Part shown: in pieces, positions 30,710-40,000 of the stretch | Layout: each line of letters begins with the position of its first letter | Numbering within the stretch: the first letter of the stretch is position 1 | NCBI GenBank assembly: GCA_937920475.1 | Contig: CALEUX010000075.1 | Location: 1-40,954 of the forward strand | From: an uncultured Marinilabiliaceae bacterium | Lineage (GTDB): Bacteria; Bacteroidota; Bacteroidia; Bacteroidales; Marinilabiliaceae | DNA length: 40,954 bases | Direction: 5' to 3' | Notes under the pieces: generated by a model | What the model was told of the DNA's origin: nothing | The model's database searches: none | What the model saw: the letters and a program-made list of their open reading frames with translations, nothing else | Position numbers and translations under genes: made by a program

Positions 30710-31164
30710 AGCCTTTTATTGTACTTGCTTTTATAGTGTTAACAGTTGGGTGCCGTGGCACACGTACCGTTAGCGAGTCAAAATCAGACGTAACAACCAT
30801 TAAAAGCGACACGGCCATAAGGCCAATCTCCCTGCCGGGAGAAAGCCGGTTGATAATGCTGCCCATTACCATTGACCCGGTAACTAAGAAGCCGGTACCG
30901 GCAAGTGTTCAACACGAAACAGGCCGTGCCACAATAAAACTCTCCGTTTCCGGGGAAATGATAACAGCCAATGTAGAGGTTAAAGACACCGTAATTGCGG
31001 TACCCGAAATTACGCATACTATAACCAGAACTCTCACCACCGACACCCTTCGGGAACAGCGCCCGGGATTTTGGGAAAGGCTTGAAAACTTTATAACGGG
31101 CATCGGATTAATACTGCTGTTGGCAGTTGTTTATTTAATTTTTCGATTCATTAAAAATCTGTAA
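30706..31164 (+). CDS. Lipoprotein with C-terminal membrane segment, candidate u-spanin
   Basis: 152 aa. The N-terminus has a signal with lipobox VLTVGC (Cys at residue 16). The middle is strand-rich (TGRATIKLSVSGEMITANVE), and the C-terminus has a membrane segment (about 130-149, GLILLLAVVYLIF) with a basic end. A protein anchored by lipid in the outer membrane and by a helix in the inner membrane is the design of single-protein spanins such as T1 gp11, which fuse the two membranes in the last step of lysis. The family is known for low sequence conservation, so the call rests on topology. Confidence 0.55.
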   Translation: MKPFIVLAFIVLTVGCRGTRTVSESKSDVTTIKSDTAIRPISLPGESRLIMLPITIDPVTKKPVPASVQHETGRATIKLSVSGEMITANVEVKDTVIAVPEITHTITRTLTTDTLREQRPGFWERLENFITGIGLILLLAVVYLIFRFIKNL

Positions 31165-31165
31165 A

Positions 31166-31672
31166 ATGGCAGAAATAAGAACATTAGGACTTAAGAAAAT
31201 TGAAATTGGAGATATTGCCTCTGATGGCGGTGTTTCAACCAATTTTCAGGTGATAGGTGTAACCTATAAGGATACTGCCGAGCTTACCCAGGAGGATCCG
31301 GAGCTAACCGAGCACTACAGCGAGGAAAACGACGAACCCGAAGAGGTAATATCGGCTAAAGGAAAAACCGCCATTAAGTGGTCAATTATGGACAGCGACC
31401 CGGATACATTGGTCGATGTACTCGGCGGTGAAGTTACCGGAGCTGTTGGCTCAGAGGTATGGGAGGCCCCGGCGGCTTCAGTCGATATTGAGAAGTCGAT
31501 TAAAATAACGCCCAAAAAAGGACGCGTAATTATTGTGCCACGTGCAAGGCTTGTATCAAAAATCAACTATAAGCTGGCCCGTACCGGTATTTTCTTAGTT
31601 GAAATTACGGCCACGGTACTAACCCCCACAAAAGCGGGTGTTGCCCCCATGAGCATGGCCCCAGGGGAGTAA
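31166..31672 (+). CDS. Tail tube protein
   Basis: 168 aa. The pattern of short strands with acidic loops (VISAKGKTAIKWSIMDSDPD, VDIEKSIKITPKKGRVIIVP) and a final strand IFLVEITATVL fits siphovirus tail tube proteins. Its place before the chaperone pair and tape measure supports this. One base after the previous gene. Confidence 0.7.
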   Translation: MAEIRTLGLKKIEIGDIASDGGVSTNFQVIGVTYKDTAELTQEDPELTEHYSEENDEPEEVISAKGKTAIKWSIMDSDPDTLVDVLGGEVTGAVGSEVWEAPAASVDIEKSIKITPKKGRVIIVPRARLVSKINYKLARTGIFLVEITATVLTPTKAGVAPMSMAPGE

Positions 31673-31723
31673 CCAATCAGGTGCTCATAAAATTAACCCC
31701 TGACCTGATTCGTTGGGCAGGGG
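31662..31723 (+). promoter_or_regulatory. Alternative RNA pairings between tail tube and chaperone genes
   Basis: CCCCTG (31697-31702) can pair with CAGGGG upstream (31662-31667, in the last codons of the tail tube gene) or downstream (31718-31723). AATCAGGT (31675-31682) also pairs with ACCTGATT (31703-31710). The downstream hairpin is followed by ATTTT only, so termination would be weak. The arrangement could tune chaperone synthesis, which is normally low relative to tube protein. Confidence 0.45.
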
Positions 31724-31742
31724 CATTTTAATAAATGCCAAT

Positions 31743-32234
31743 ATGTACGATAACAAAACCGACCTGAAGACTGAGGAACTGGCAGCTTCGGTAATATTAG
31801 ACAGAGGCGTACAATGGAAGTTTGCGGCGCCCTGGTATTTAAGAATATTCGGGAAACAGCATATTTCCATCAGCATTAAGTCAATAAGGCTGTTTACTCT
31901 TTTCGAAATATCGCGCCTCTACTGCCAGATGGGTTTTAACCCCGATGATTCGGATAATGATAAGGCTCTGCCAGCTTTAATACAAACACACGGAAAGGCC
32001 GTGGTTCGTATTGCGGCGAAAGCAGCACTTAACTCGCAGATAAAGCAAAGGCTTTTTACCGGCTGGCTTACCCGGTTCATGATAATGAATTGCACACCGG
32101 GACAGTTGTTAGAGATGACCATGTTTATAGCAACATTTAGCAATGCAGAGGCTTTTTTGAATACTATCAGATTGATCGGGGAACTGAGGATGACGAAACC
32201 GAAGAATCTGAGCCAGGAGGAACAGGGGAGTTAA
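31743..32234 (+). CDS. Tail assembly chaperone, zero-frame product (G-like)
   Basis: 163 aa from ATG 31743; a TTG at 31713 is also in frame but precedes the RNA structure. It is mostly helical (LLEMTMFIATFSNAEAFLN) and lies between tail tube and tape measure, where siphoviruses place the two chaperone products made by frameshifting. TTTTTTG at 32153-32159 in the right phase is a canonical slippery heptamer (T TTT TTG). The zero-frame end after the slip site is short (about 25 residues). Confidence 0.75.
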   Translation: MYDNKTDLKTEELAASVILDRGVQWKFAAPWYLRIFGKQHISISIKSIRLFTLFEISRLYCQMGFNPDDSDNDKALPALIQTHGKAVVRIAAKAALNSQIKQRLFTGWLTRFMIMNCTPGQLLEMTMFIATFSNAEAFLNTIRLIGELRMTKPKNLSQEEQGS

Positions 32235-32446
32235 CAAGCCGCGCCATTGGCTTAAATAGCCCCTGGGGAACTATTTGGAGCATACAGGAGAAAACGGGCT
32301 GGACACACCGATATATTTTACACCAGGAAAGCTGGGTAAATATTCAGCTGAAATTAATGGATGCCCCAAGGGTTGTTTCCCGAAAAAAGAAAAAAGCCCT
32401 CGATACGGAGGAAGAAATTGTTGAGTTCTTAAAATTGAATCAGTAA
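32153..32446 (+). CDS. Tail assembly chaperone, -1 frame extension (T-like part)
   Basis: After a -1 shift at TTTTTTG the frame stays open to TAA 32444-32446, adding about 97 residues: FEYYQIDRG, an acidic linker (TEDDETEESEPGG), then SRAIGLNSPWGTIWSIQEKTGW and WVNIQLKLMDAP. The frame has a stop at 32138-32140 and no start of its own upstream, so it can only be read by frameshift. Four bases separate its stop from the tape measure start. In siphoviruses the long form recruits tail tube protein to the tape measure. Confidence 0.75.
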   Translation, partial: FFEYYQIDRGTEDDETEESEPGGTGELTSRAIGLNSPWGTIWSIQEKTGWTHRYILHQESWVNIQLKLMDAPRVVSRKKKKALDTEEEIVEFLKLNQ

Positions 32447-32449
32447 GCA

Positions 32450-35400
32450 ATGCCAAAATTTGAACCCATAGAGCTTGAATTTGTCCTGGATAAAAAAGTA
32501 AACCAGGATGCCAAAAGCCTTGAAACAGCTTTGGGCGGCATTGGCGATACCTCAAAAAAAAGCGCCGAGCAGCTTAAGCAAGCCATTGAGGCCCAAAAGC
32601 AAGTTATCAGGAGCGTTGAAAAAGATATCGACTCGCTTGAAAAAAAGCTAAAGAAAACCGCACCGGGCAGGGTTCAGATGGAACTTGCACAGGAGGCCGC
32701 CGCCGCAAAAAAAGCACTTGACGAAGAAAAAGCCGCGCTTCAGGGCCTCGAATCTGAGCTGAAGGTAACGGCAGCCACTACCGAGAAACTAACCACAAAA
32801 AAGCGTAAGCTGCAGGAATCTCTCGCGCTAATGGAGATGGAGGGTAAACGCGGCAGCGAAGCCTATATGGTTATGCGTAACGAACTGGCACTGCTCACCG
32901 ATGCTTTAGGCGACGCACAGGCGCAGGGCAGAATTTTAGCCGATGACTACGCCGGGTTAAGAGGTATTATGACCGGAGCTTCAGGTATTGCAGGCGCCTT
33001 TAGCACGGCAGCCGGAGTTGTTGGATTATTTGGTAAGGAAAATGAGGAGCTCAGCCGCATTCAAACCCGCGTTCAAAGTTTAATGGCCATAACCATTGGA
33101 TTACAACAAACGCTTAATGTGCTTAATAAGGACAGCGCCTTTAGACTTCACACCGTTGTAAAGGCAAAGGAGCTATGGGGTAAGGCTGTAACGCTGCTTA
33201 ATACCAAGCTGAAAATTAGCGTTGGGTTATCAAAAGCCCTTATGGTTGGCGGCATTGGGCTGCTTATTGCCGGAGTTACGGCCCTGGTTGTATTGTACGA
33301 ACGCTGGAAAAAGAAACAGGATGAGATTGCGCAAAAGCAAAAAGAGCTAAACCAGCTTAACCTTGAGGCCTCAAAGGAAAGCTCAAAGGCCCGTATTGAG
33401 CTTGAACTAACCATGAGCCGCATAAGTAAATTTAACGGGACAAAGGAGCAGGAAAAAAAGCTGGTTGATGAATTAAACAGTAAATACGGCGAAGCCTTTG
33501 GCCAGTACAAAACGTTGGCAGAATGGTATGACGTACTCAAGCAAAAAAGCGGTGACTATGTACAGTCCATGTTTTTACAGGCCAAGGTACAGGGGGCAAT
33601 TAATAAGGCTATTGAGCTTGACACAAAAGCAATTGAAACGGCGCAAAAATCACTCGATGAGTTCAAGGAGACCGGCGATGGCATGGTACGGCAATCGGGA
33701 GGAAGCTCCATGTATGGGGGAACTTATCTTGCATTTGACAAGGCTAAGGCCGAACAACAACGGCAGCAAAGAAAGGACGCGGCTATCAAGGCCATTAATG
33801 AGGAGAGGGACACAATACTTGCGGAGGCTACCAAGCTTCAGGACGATTTAGATAATCTTAAGAATAAATCTGGCTTATTTCAGGGCGGGGGGAATAAATC
33901 AGAGCAATCAAAAAAGGAGTATGACGCTGAGAAAGAACTGCAAAAGCAGCTTCTTGAAATCCGTAGGCAAACCGCCCAACTATTATTTGACCAACGGCAG
34001 GACGACCTTCAAAAAAGGCTCGACCAGATTGACAGGGAACACGAAGCGGAGCTTGCAAAAATTGCCGAACACCAGCGGCAGATAATTGAGCGCTATAATG
34101 AGGCCAATAAGGGTAAGGAGGGCTTTACTCCCCTGCCCACCGACGACAGTAAATTAATGTCAAGCGTAGCAAGCATAGATCCAAAATTGGCAAAACAGTT
34201 AGAGGAGGAAGTGGCCAACTTGAGCGACGCATACGCTCAGCGTAAGGTAAAAATAAACCGCGAGGCAGCCGACGAAATTAATAAGATAATGCAGGGTGTG
34301 GCCGACAGCTTTATAAGCGAACAGGAGAGAGAAATTAAGGCCGTACAGGATAAGTATAACCGGCTGCGTCAGGAGCTTATTAAATACCAGGGTGAAATAA
34401 CGGCGGAACAGGAGAAAGTAATATCAGACGCCCAGCAAAAAGAGGAAAATAAAATAAACGATGAGTGGTTTTTTAAAACCAACGATGCTTTTGTTAAGCT
34501 CTTTGGAAACATCGACAGGGAAAGTACCAAAGCCCTCGAGAAGGCAATTGAAACCGCAAAACGTATTGTTGATGAAAAAAAGGATAGCCTAAGCGCAACC
34601 GACCTCAAAAGTTATACCGAGGCCATTGCAAAAGCAGAAAACGAACTGCGGCAAAGAAACCCGTTCAAGGGCCTGATGCAGGCTATAAAGGATTATCAGG
34701 CCGCCGCCGATGATGCTGCCAAAAAAGATACCGCGCGGAGGATATTTGAGTCGGCCTCTGCCTCGCTTGATATTATTAAAGGTACGCTTGACCAGGTTAT
34801 GTCGTCGCTGGATGAGCTTGGTTTTTTAAGCGAGGATCAGAAAAAAACCTACTCGCAGGTTAGCGGTATGATGCAGGGCGCCGGTAACGTGGCCCAGGGA
34901 ATTGCCACCAACAATCCCCTTCAGATAATTCAGGGAAGTATAGGCCTTATAACAAATGCAATAGGGCTTTTTGACCAGCGCAATAAGCGCATAAACCGGG
35001 AAATTGAAAAAACTCAGAAAAAATTAAAGGCTTTATCGCGCGAGTATAAAGAATTGGAGCGGGCTACAAGAGAGGCCCTTGGTACAGACGTTTTTAAATC
35101 GCAGGTTGACGAGGTTAAAAACCTTGAGAAGCAGGTTGAGCTAAATAAAAAGCTTATAAGGCTTGAGCAAAGCAAAAAGAAGAAAAAACGCGACCAAAAC
35201 AAAATTGAGGGGTGGAAGGATGATATTCAAAATATAACTAATGAGATAGAGGATATCTACCAGGAGATATTTGAAAGCATTGTTCAAACCAACGCTAAAA
35301 GCCTTGCCGATGAACTTGCAAGCAAATTAGTTGAAGCTTTTCAGGCGGGAGAAGATGCCGCCAAATCGTTTGAAGAAATCAGCTCGCAGGTTTTGCAAAA

Positions 35401-35863
35401 CGCGGTTAAGAACGCGCTAAAGCTACAACTTCTTGAACAGCCTATTCAAAATGCACTTAAGGGACTAAAGGCTAAAATGGGGAGTGAAATTAACGGCGTT
35501 TTTCAATACGATGGGTTAACCGAAGAGGAGGCCGAATCTTTTAAAGCAGAGATTGCCGCCATTGGCTCGGCATATGCTAACGCCCTTAAAGACTTAAGCT
35601 ACATATTCGATGAAATTGAAAAACCCGATTCATCGTTAACCGGGGCAATTAAAGGAGTTAGTGAAGAAACGGCTTCGGCGCTTGGAGGCCAGATAACTGC
35701 CATACGCATTACCCAGGCCGAAACGCAGAGCCTTATAAGGCAACAGTTGTTTCACATGGCCGAAATTGCCATGAATACACGGCAAGCCTACAGGCTTCTG
35801 GCCGAAATCAGGGATGTAGTAAAGGATAACGAAACGGATCCGCTTCGTTCAAAAGGTTTGTAA
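32450..35863 (+). CDS. Tail tape measure protein
   Basis: 1137 aa, mostly long coiled coil (QAIEAQKQVIRSVEKDIDSL at the start, and a 500-residue charged stretch around 500-950). There is a hydrophobic segment near 260-285 (KALMVGGIGLLIAGVTALVV) typical of tape measures that enter the host membrane. It sets tail length: at about 0.15 nm per residue it would correspond to roughly 170 nm by the usual rule. No lytic domain was recognised in it. Confidence 0.9.
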   Translation: MPKFEPIELEFVLDKKVNQDAKSLETALGGIGDTSKKSAEQLKQAIEAQKQVIRSVEKDIDSLEKKLKKTAPGRVQMELAQEAAAAKKALDEEKAALQGLESELKVTAATTEKLTTKKRKLQESLALMEMEGKRGSEAYMVMRNELALLTDALGDAQAQGRILADDYAGLRGIMTGASGIAGAFSTAAGVVGLFGKENEELSRIQTRVQSLMAITIGLQQTLNVLNKDSAFRLHTVVKAKELWGKAVTLLNTKLKISVGLSKALMVGGIGLLIAGVTALVVLYERWKKKQDEIAQKQKELNQLNLEASKESSKARIELELTMSRISKFNGTKEQEKKLVDELNSKYGEAFGQYKTLAEWYDVLKQKSGDYVQSMFLQAKVQGAINKAIELDTKAIETAQKSLDEFKETGDGMVRQSGGSSMYGGTYLAFDKAKAEQQRQQRKDAAIKAINEERDTILAEATKLQDDLDNLKNKSGLFQGGGNKSEQSKKEYDAEKELQKQLLEIRRQTAQLLFDQRQDDLQKRLDQIDREHEAELAKIAEHQRQIIERYNEANKGKEGFTPLPTDDSKLMSSVASIDPKLAKQLEEEVANLSDAYAQRKVKINREAADEINKIMQGVADSFISEQEREIKAVQDKYNRLRQELIKYQGEITAEQEKVISDAQQKEENKINDEWFFKTNDAFVKLFGNIDRESTKALEKAIETAKRIVDEKKDSLSATDLKSYTEAIAKAENELRQRNPFKGLMQAIKDYQAAADDAAKKDTARRIFESASASLDIIKGTLDQVMSSLDELGFLSEDQKKTYSQVSGMMQGAGNVAQGIATNNPLQIIQGSIGLITNAIGLFDQRNKRINREIEKTQKKLKALSREYKELERATREALGTDVFKSQVDEVKNLEKQVELNKKLIRLEQSKKKKKRDQNKIEGWKDDIQNITNEIEDIYQEIFESIVQTNAKSLADELASKLVEAFQAGEDAAKSFEEISSQVLQNAVKNALKLQLLEQPIQNALKGLKAKMGSEINGVFQYDGLTEEEAESFKAEIAAIGSAYANALKDLSYIFDEIEKPDSSLTGAIKGVSEETASALGGQITAIRITQAETQSLIRQQLFHMAEIAMNTRQAYRLLAEIRDVVKDNETDPLRSKGL

Positions 35864-35864
35864 C

Positions 35865-36377
35865 ATGCACAAAGAAAAGGTAAAAGAGCTTATAAAGATG
35901 GCTAAGGCGGTTAAGGCCTGCAAGCCCGAACTGCGTGAGCTTGGTGGCGCTAAGGGCGACACTGATTTATATCGCTTGTATTGGGATAATGTAATTTTTT
36001 GCATTGGTAACGATTTCCCAAATTACCGGTGGATGCTTGGCAATATGCCCAATGCAGCCGAAAACGGGATATTAATAAACAAGCATGTAAAAGAGCTGCC
36101 TGCTGCTGCAGTAATTCTCGGTACAAGTATAACCGATGTTTCGGTAACCGGACTTGACCAGTGCCGTTATTGGGTGCGCCACCAAAGCTCTATTAACATA
36201 CAGGCGTCGGGGCGTGCACTGGTTGTGGTTGATGCTTACGATAGCGCGGCTGTTAACGTGACCATAAAAGACAAAGCAACGGTCAAGATTTTTACATACG
36301 GCAATAACCACATCACCATAGCGGGAGATAAGGAAAGAGTAAGCGTAATTGAAAAGAGTTTAAACAACGGTAAATAA
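35865..36377 (+). CDS. Hypothetical tail-region protein
   Basis: 170 aa, one base after the tape measure. An N-terminal helical part (EKVKELIKMAKAVKACKPEL) and a Trp/Tyr-rich middle are followed by a strand-repeat region (ASGRALVVVDAYDSAAVNVT) like a short beta-solenoid. No family recognised. The position suggests a tail-tip component. Confidence 0.55.
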   Translation: MHKEKVKELIKMAKAVKACKPELRELGGAKGDTDLYRLYWDNVIFCIGNDFPNYRWMLGNMPNAAENGILINKHVKELPAAAVILGTSITDVSVTGLDQCRYWVRHQSSINIQASGRALVVVDAYDSAAVNVTIKDKATVKIFTYGNNHITIAGDKERVSVIEKSLNNGK

Positions 36378-36395
36378 CCGTTTAAATGGTATAAA

Positions 36396-37037
36396 ATGGT
36401 TGTAAGTTATTTTATCAACAATACCGACTTTAGAAACCTTGGCGTTAGAGTTACGGCTTCAAAAGGACTGCTCGATTTACCAAAGCGTAAATTAGTTGAG
36501 GGTAAAGATTGGCCGGAGCTGCACGGGGAAATAACCGACCTTGAGACAGCCGTTTTTGAGGCGCGTGAAATTACACTCGATTGCTTTATTGCAGCCGATG
36601 GCGCCGAGAATTTAAGCAACGCCATACGCACTTTTATTGGCCTGTTAGCAGCACCCGGGCTACACCGCCTGGAAGTAAACGCGCAAATGGTTAAGCCACT
36701 TTTTTACCAGGTGTATTTACGCGATTCCGTTTCGGTTAATAAACGCTGGAAGGACGGACGTAATGTGGCCACATTTTCGCTTAAGCTGCGTGAGCCGGAA
36801 CCGGTAAAAAGAGTTGTTTCGTTTTCCGGTACCACATGCAATATTACCCTTACCAGCCAGTGGCCGGTAAACATATACTGGGGCGATGGCTCGCATACTT
36901 ATGATGTGCAGGGCGAAACAATTTCTGTTACAAAAACATTTGCATCGGCCGCCGTGCGGTATGCCATCATAACCGGAAATATTGACCAAATAAGTTATTT
37001 CAGCACCAACGGAACTTTAGTATGGGCCAAATTATAG
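36396..37037 (+). CDS. Distal tail-like protein
   Basis: 213 aa. The N-terminal 140 residues have FRNLGVRVTASKGLLDLPKR and a strand-rich core ending VATFSLKLREPEPVKRV, in keeping with distal tail (Dit-like) proteins that join tube and fibre. The last 70 residues form a small Ig-like unit with NIYWGDGSHTYDV, whose WGDG recalls PKD domains. The stop overlaps the next gene by 16 bases. Confidence 0.55.
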   Translation: MVVSYFINNTDFRNLGVRVTASKGLLDLPKRKLVEGKDWPELHGEITDLETAVFEAREITLDCFIAADGAENLSNAIRTFIGLLAAPGLHRLEVNAQMVKPLFYQVYLRDSVSVNKRWKDGRNVATFSLKLREPEPVKRVVSFSGTTCNITLTSQWPVNIYWGDGSHTYDVQGETISVTKTFASAAVRYAIITGNIDQISYFSTNGTLVWAKL

Positions 37038-40000
37038 TACGAAAAGCAACGGGGGAACAAATACCTCTCAACAGCAAAGCTAAAGCCAGCATTGTTACCA
37101 GGGCCGAGCATTACAAGGCTCTGCTTAGCGAAGACGTTTTACGCATTTCGGTTACATCATCGCGCCCACTCGATATTGCCGTTGGAGATTCCGTTGAAGT
37201 TTTTGGCCATACCTTTACAATTAACTCAACACCGCTGGCGAGAAAATCGGGAGAGGGAAACTTTTCGTACGATCTGATTTTTGAAGGTGCCCAATACGAC
37301 CTGTTAAGCGTTAAATATTTCGATGCCGATGCCAATGACCAGATAGTAGATGGGGGAGAGTTTTCGCTCACCTCCGATTTGGCCGGATTTCTGGATGTGT
37401 TAGTTTACAACACCAGGCGGAAATTTAACGATAAATGGATGGTTGGAACATGTCCGGAAACCGACTTCCGAAACCTGTCGTTTTCAAGCGAAAACTGTTT
37501 AGCCGTTTTGCAACGTTTATGTCAGGAATTTGAACAGGAATTTGATATTGAGCTGCTGGCGGGGCACTATGTTATAAACATACGAAAGCAGGGCAGCGTG
37601 TTGCCTTATACCTTCGAGTATGGAAAAGGGAAGGGACTGTATGAGTTAACCAGGAAGGCCGTAACCGATAAAAACCCCGTAAGCGTATTATTCGCTTTCG
37701 GTGGAAGCAGAAATATACCAAGCGATTATCGTGGTGGCTCGCGCCGCTTAAAGCTTCCCGGAAACAATCTTTCCAAGCTGGAAAACCCCGACGTTGTTAG
37801 CGCCATTGGGATTCATGAGGGCAGTGTTGTTTTTGACGATATTTATCCAAAGCGAACCGGAACCGTAACCGCTTTGGGCACCAACCATCTTTCATTTACC
37901 GACAGCGAAATGGATTTTGATTTAGCCGCAAAAAATGCAGGTGGCGAAACAATTTATCTATTTGCCGGTTCACCTGCCAAAGTCCATTTTAACACCGGGA
38001 ATCTGGCGGGGTACGAATTTGAGGTAACATCGTATAACCATGCTACCAAAACATTCACCATCTCAACATTTACCGACGACCGGGGACAGGTTTTTCCTGA
38101 CGCTAATAGTCTCGCGCTGAAAATATCCGAGGGCGATAAGTACGTGTTACTCGATATTCGAATGCCCCAATCGTATGTTGATGCGGCAGAGGCCGCGCTG
38201 CAATCGAAGGCTGAGCAATTTTATGAAGAGAATAAGGGCTTTCATACTCAGTACGAACTCGACCTTGACGAACGGTTTATCAAATCGGTTGATGGTAGCG
38301 ACTCGCTGTTAAATTTCTTTACCCCCGGAGACCATATTCACATAAAGGATGCCGACCTTGAAACCGATAAAACACTTCGGTTGCAATCGTTCGTTCGCGA
38401 CCTGGCAAACCCCTATAAGTATAAAATTGTAATATCCGACTCCACCGTACAAACAAGAATTGAAAGACTTATTGCCGAAAGCGTTGAAAATACCAGGACA
38501 ATAAGACAGAACGGATTGGCCGACCCCGCCCGCTCGCGACGAAACTGGCGCACCACTTCGGAGCTGGTGGCAATGCTTGAAACTTTAAGGGCCGAAGTAG
38601 CTCTTATAGGTACTGATGAGGGTCAGTTTGTTACCGATGTTTTTTTCCGTCCAAATTATAACGGCAATCCAAACCTGTTTAAAACAACTGCGGGGCAGCT
38701 AATTCATGCCGTGTATCCGGTTGATAATCCTGGAACATGGAATATGGCCGCCTATGAGGGTACTCTTACCAACGCCGGGGCCTACTATATTTATGCAAAA
38801 TGCAGCCGCACCACCAGTGCAGGATCTATATATCCATCTTTAGAAAGAATAGGAGTTGAGGACGACGCAGGCTTCTATCACTTCCCCTTAGGTATTTTAA
38901 GTTCGGTAAGCGATAACGCCCGCGTATTTACTTCAACATACGGGTACACGCTTATCAGTGGTAATAACATTACAACCGGTGTTATCCAAAACGAACAGTC
39001 GGGTATAACCATTAACCTGCAAACTGGTGAAATTAAAGGAGCCTTTAAATTTACCAACGGGCAACTCGTTGAGGATGTTTTGGCCGATAAAAATGGCCGA
39101 TACATTGGTAATACCGACCCCGCCGACGCATGGGCCACAAACGACGAAAAAAGAGCTCACCTGAACGACCAATGGATTAGGTTTATTGATGACACAACCG
39201 TTTCGTTTTTCTATACTGAGGTCACCCCAAACGTTTTTGAATGGGTACCCGACCAAACTCAAATCGATGGAGGGCGAATTACAACCGGACTAATTGAAGC
39301 CGAAAGAATAAACGCAGAGGGGCTTTTTTCAAAAGCAATAGTAGCTAATAACCTTGATGTTCAAACGGGGCGCGTTGGGGGGTTCGTTATTGCATCGCAG
39401 CTAATAGGGCGCAGCGAAACCGGGGCTCTTGGCCTCGATCCTGAAAGCAAGGAGGTATATATTGAAGATAACGGAAAAAAGGTTATTTCAATACGCCAGG
39501 GCGGAATAACCCCGCTTCTGAATTTTCCAACCAGCCAACACACTGTAACAGGCTCCTTAAAAAAATATATAGAAACACAAAAAAGCAGGAACGACCTGCT
39601 TGCATCGCCCACAGTAACGGTTTACGTGGGCTACTCATCGGGGCAAACCCTTGTAAAGGGAACCCCGTTAACCGAGTCTGAAAAATTTTCGCTCGGGTTT
39701 GCCGGAAAAAGCACACCATACTCGGCCAATTTGCCTTTCAACTTTGATATAATTCATAGTATGGCAATGGAAGACGGTCGGTACCATAAGCTGCTTGGGA
39801 AAATAAATGCACAGGTTACCGCAGAGCTGTGGGTTGGTACCACGCTAATCGATACACGTGGCTTTTTATTAAGTATATCGCTGGATAGTAATGATACTCA
39901 ACCCCGCATTTTTTCCAGGATAGAAAGAACCAACATAACCGTTAATAACGCCCAAAAGGCTTATTGGAAGCTTTCGGTTCAATTAACCGGCGACATGCGG

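Noticed and set aside
31713-31742. TTG start for the tail chaperone
   Set aside because: It lies within the RNA hairpin; ATG 31743 is a better start and gives a normal length.
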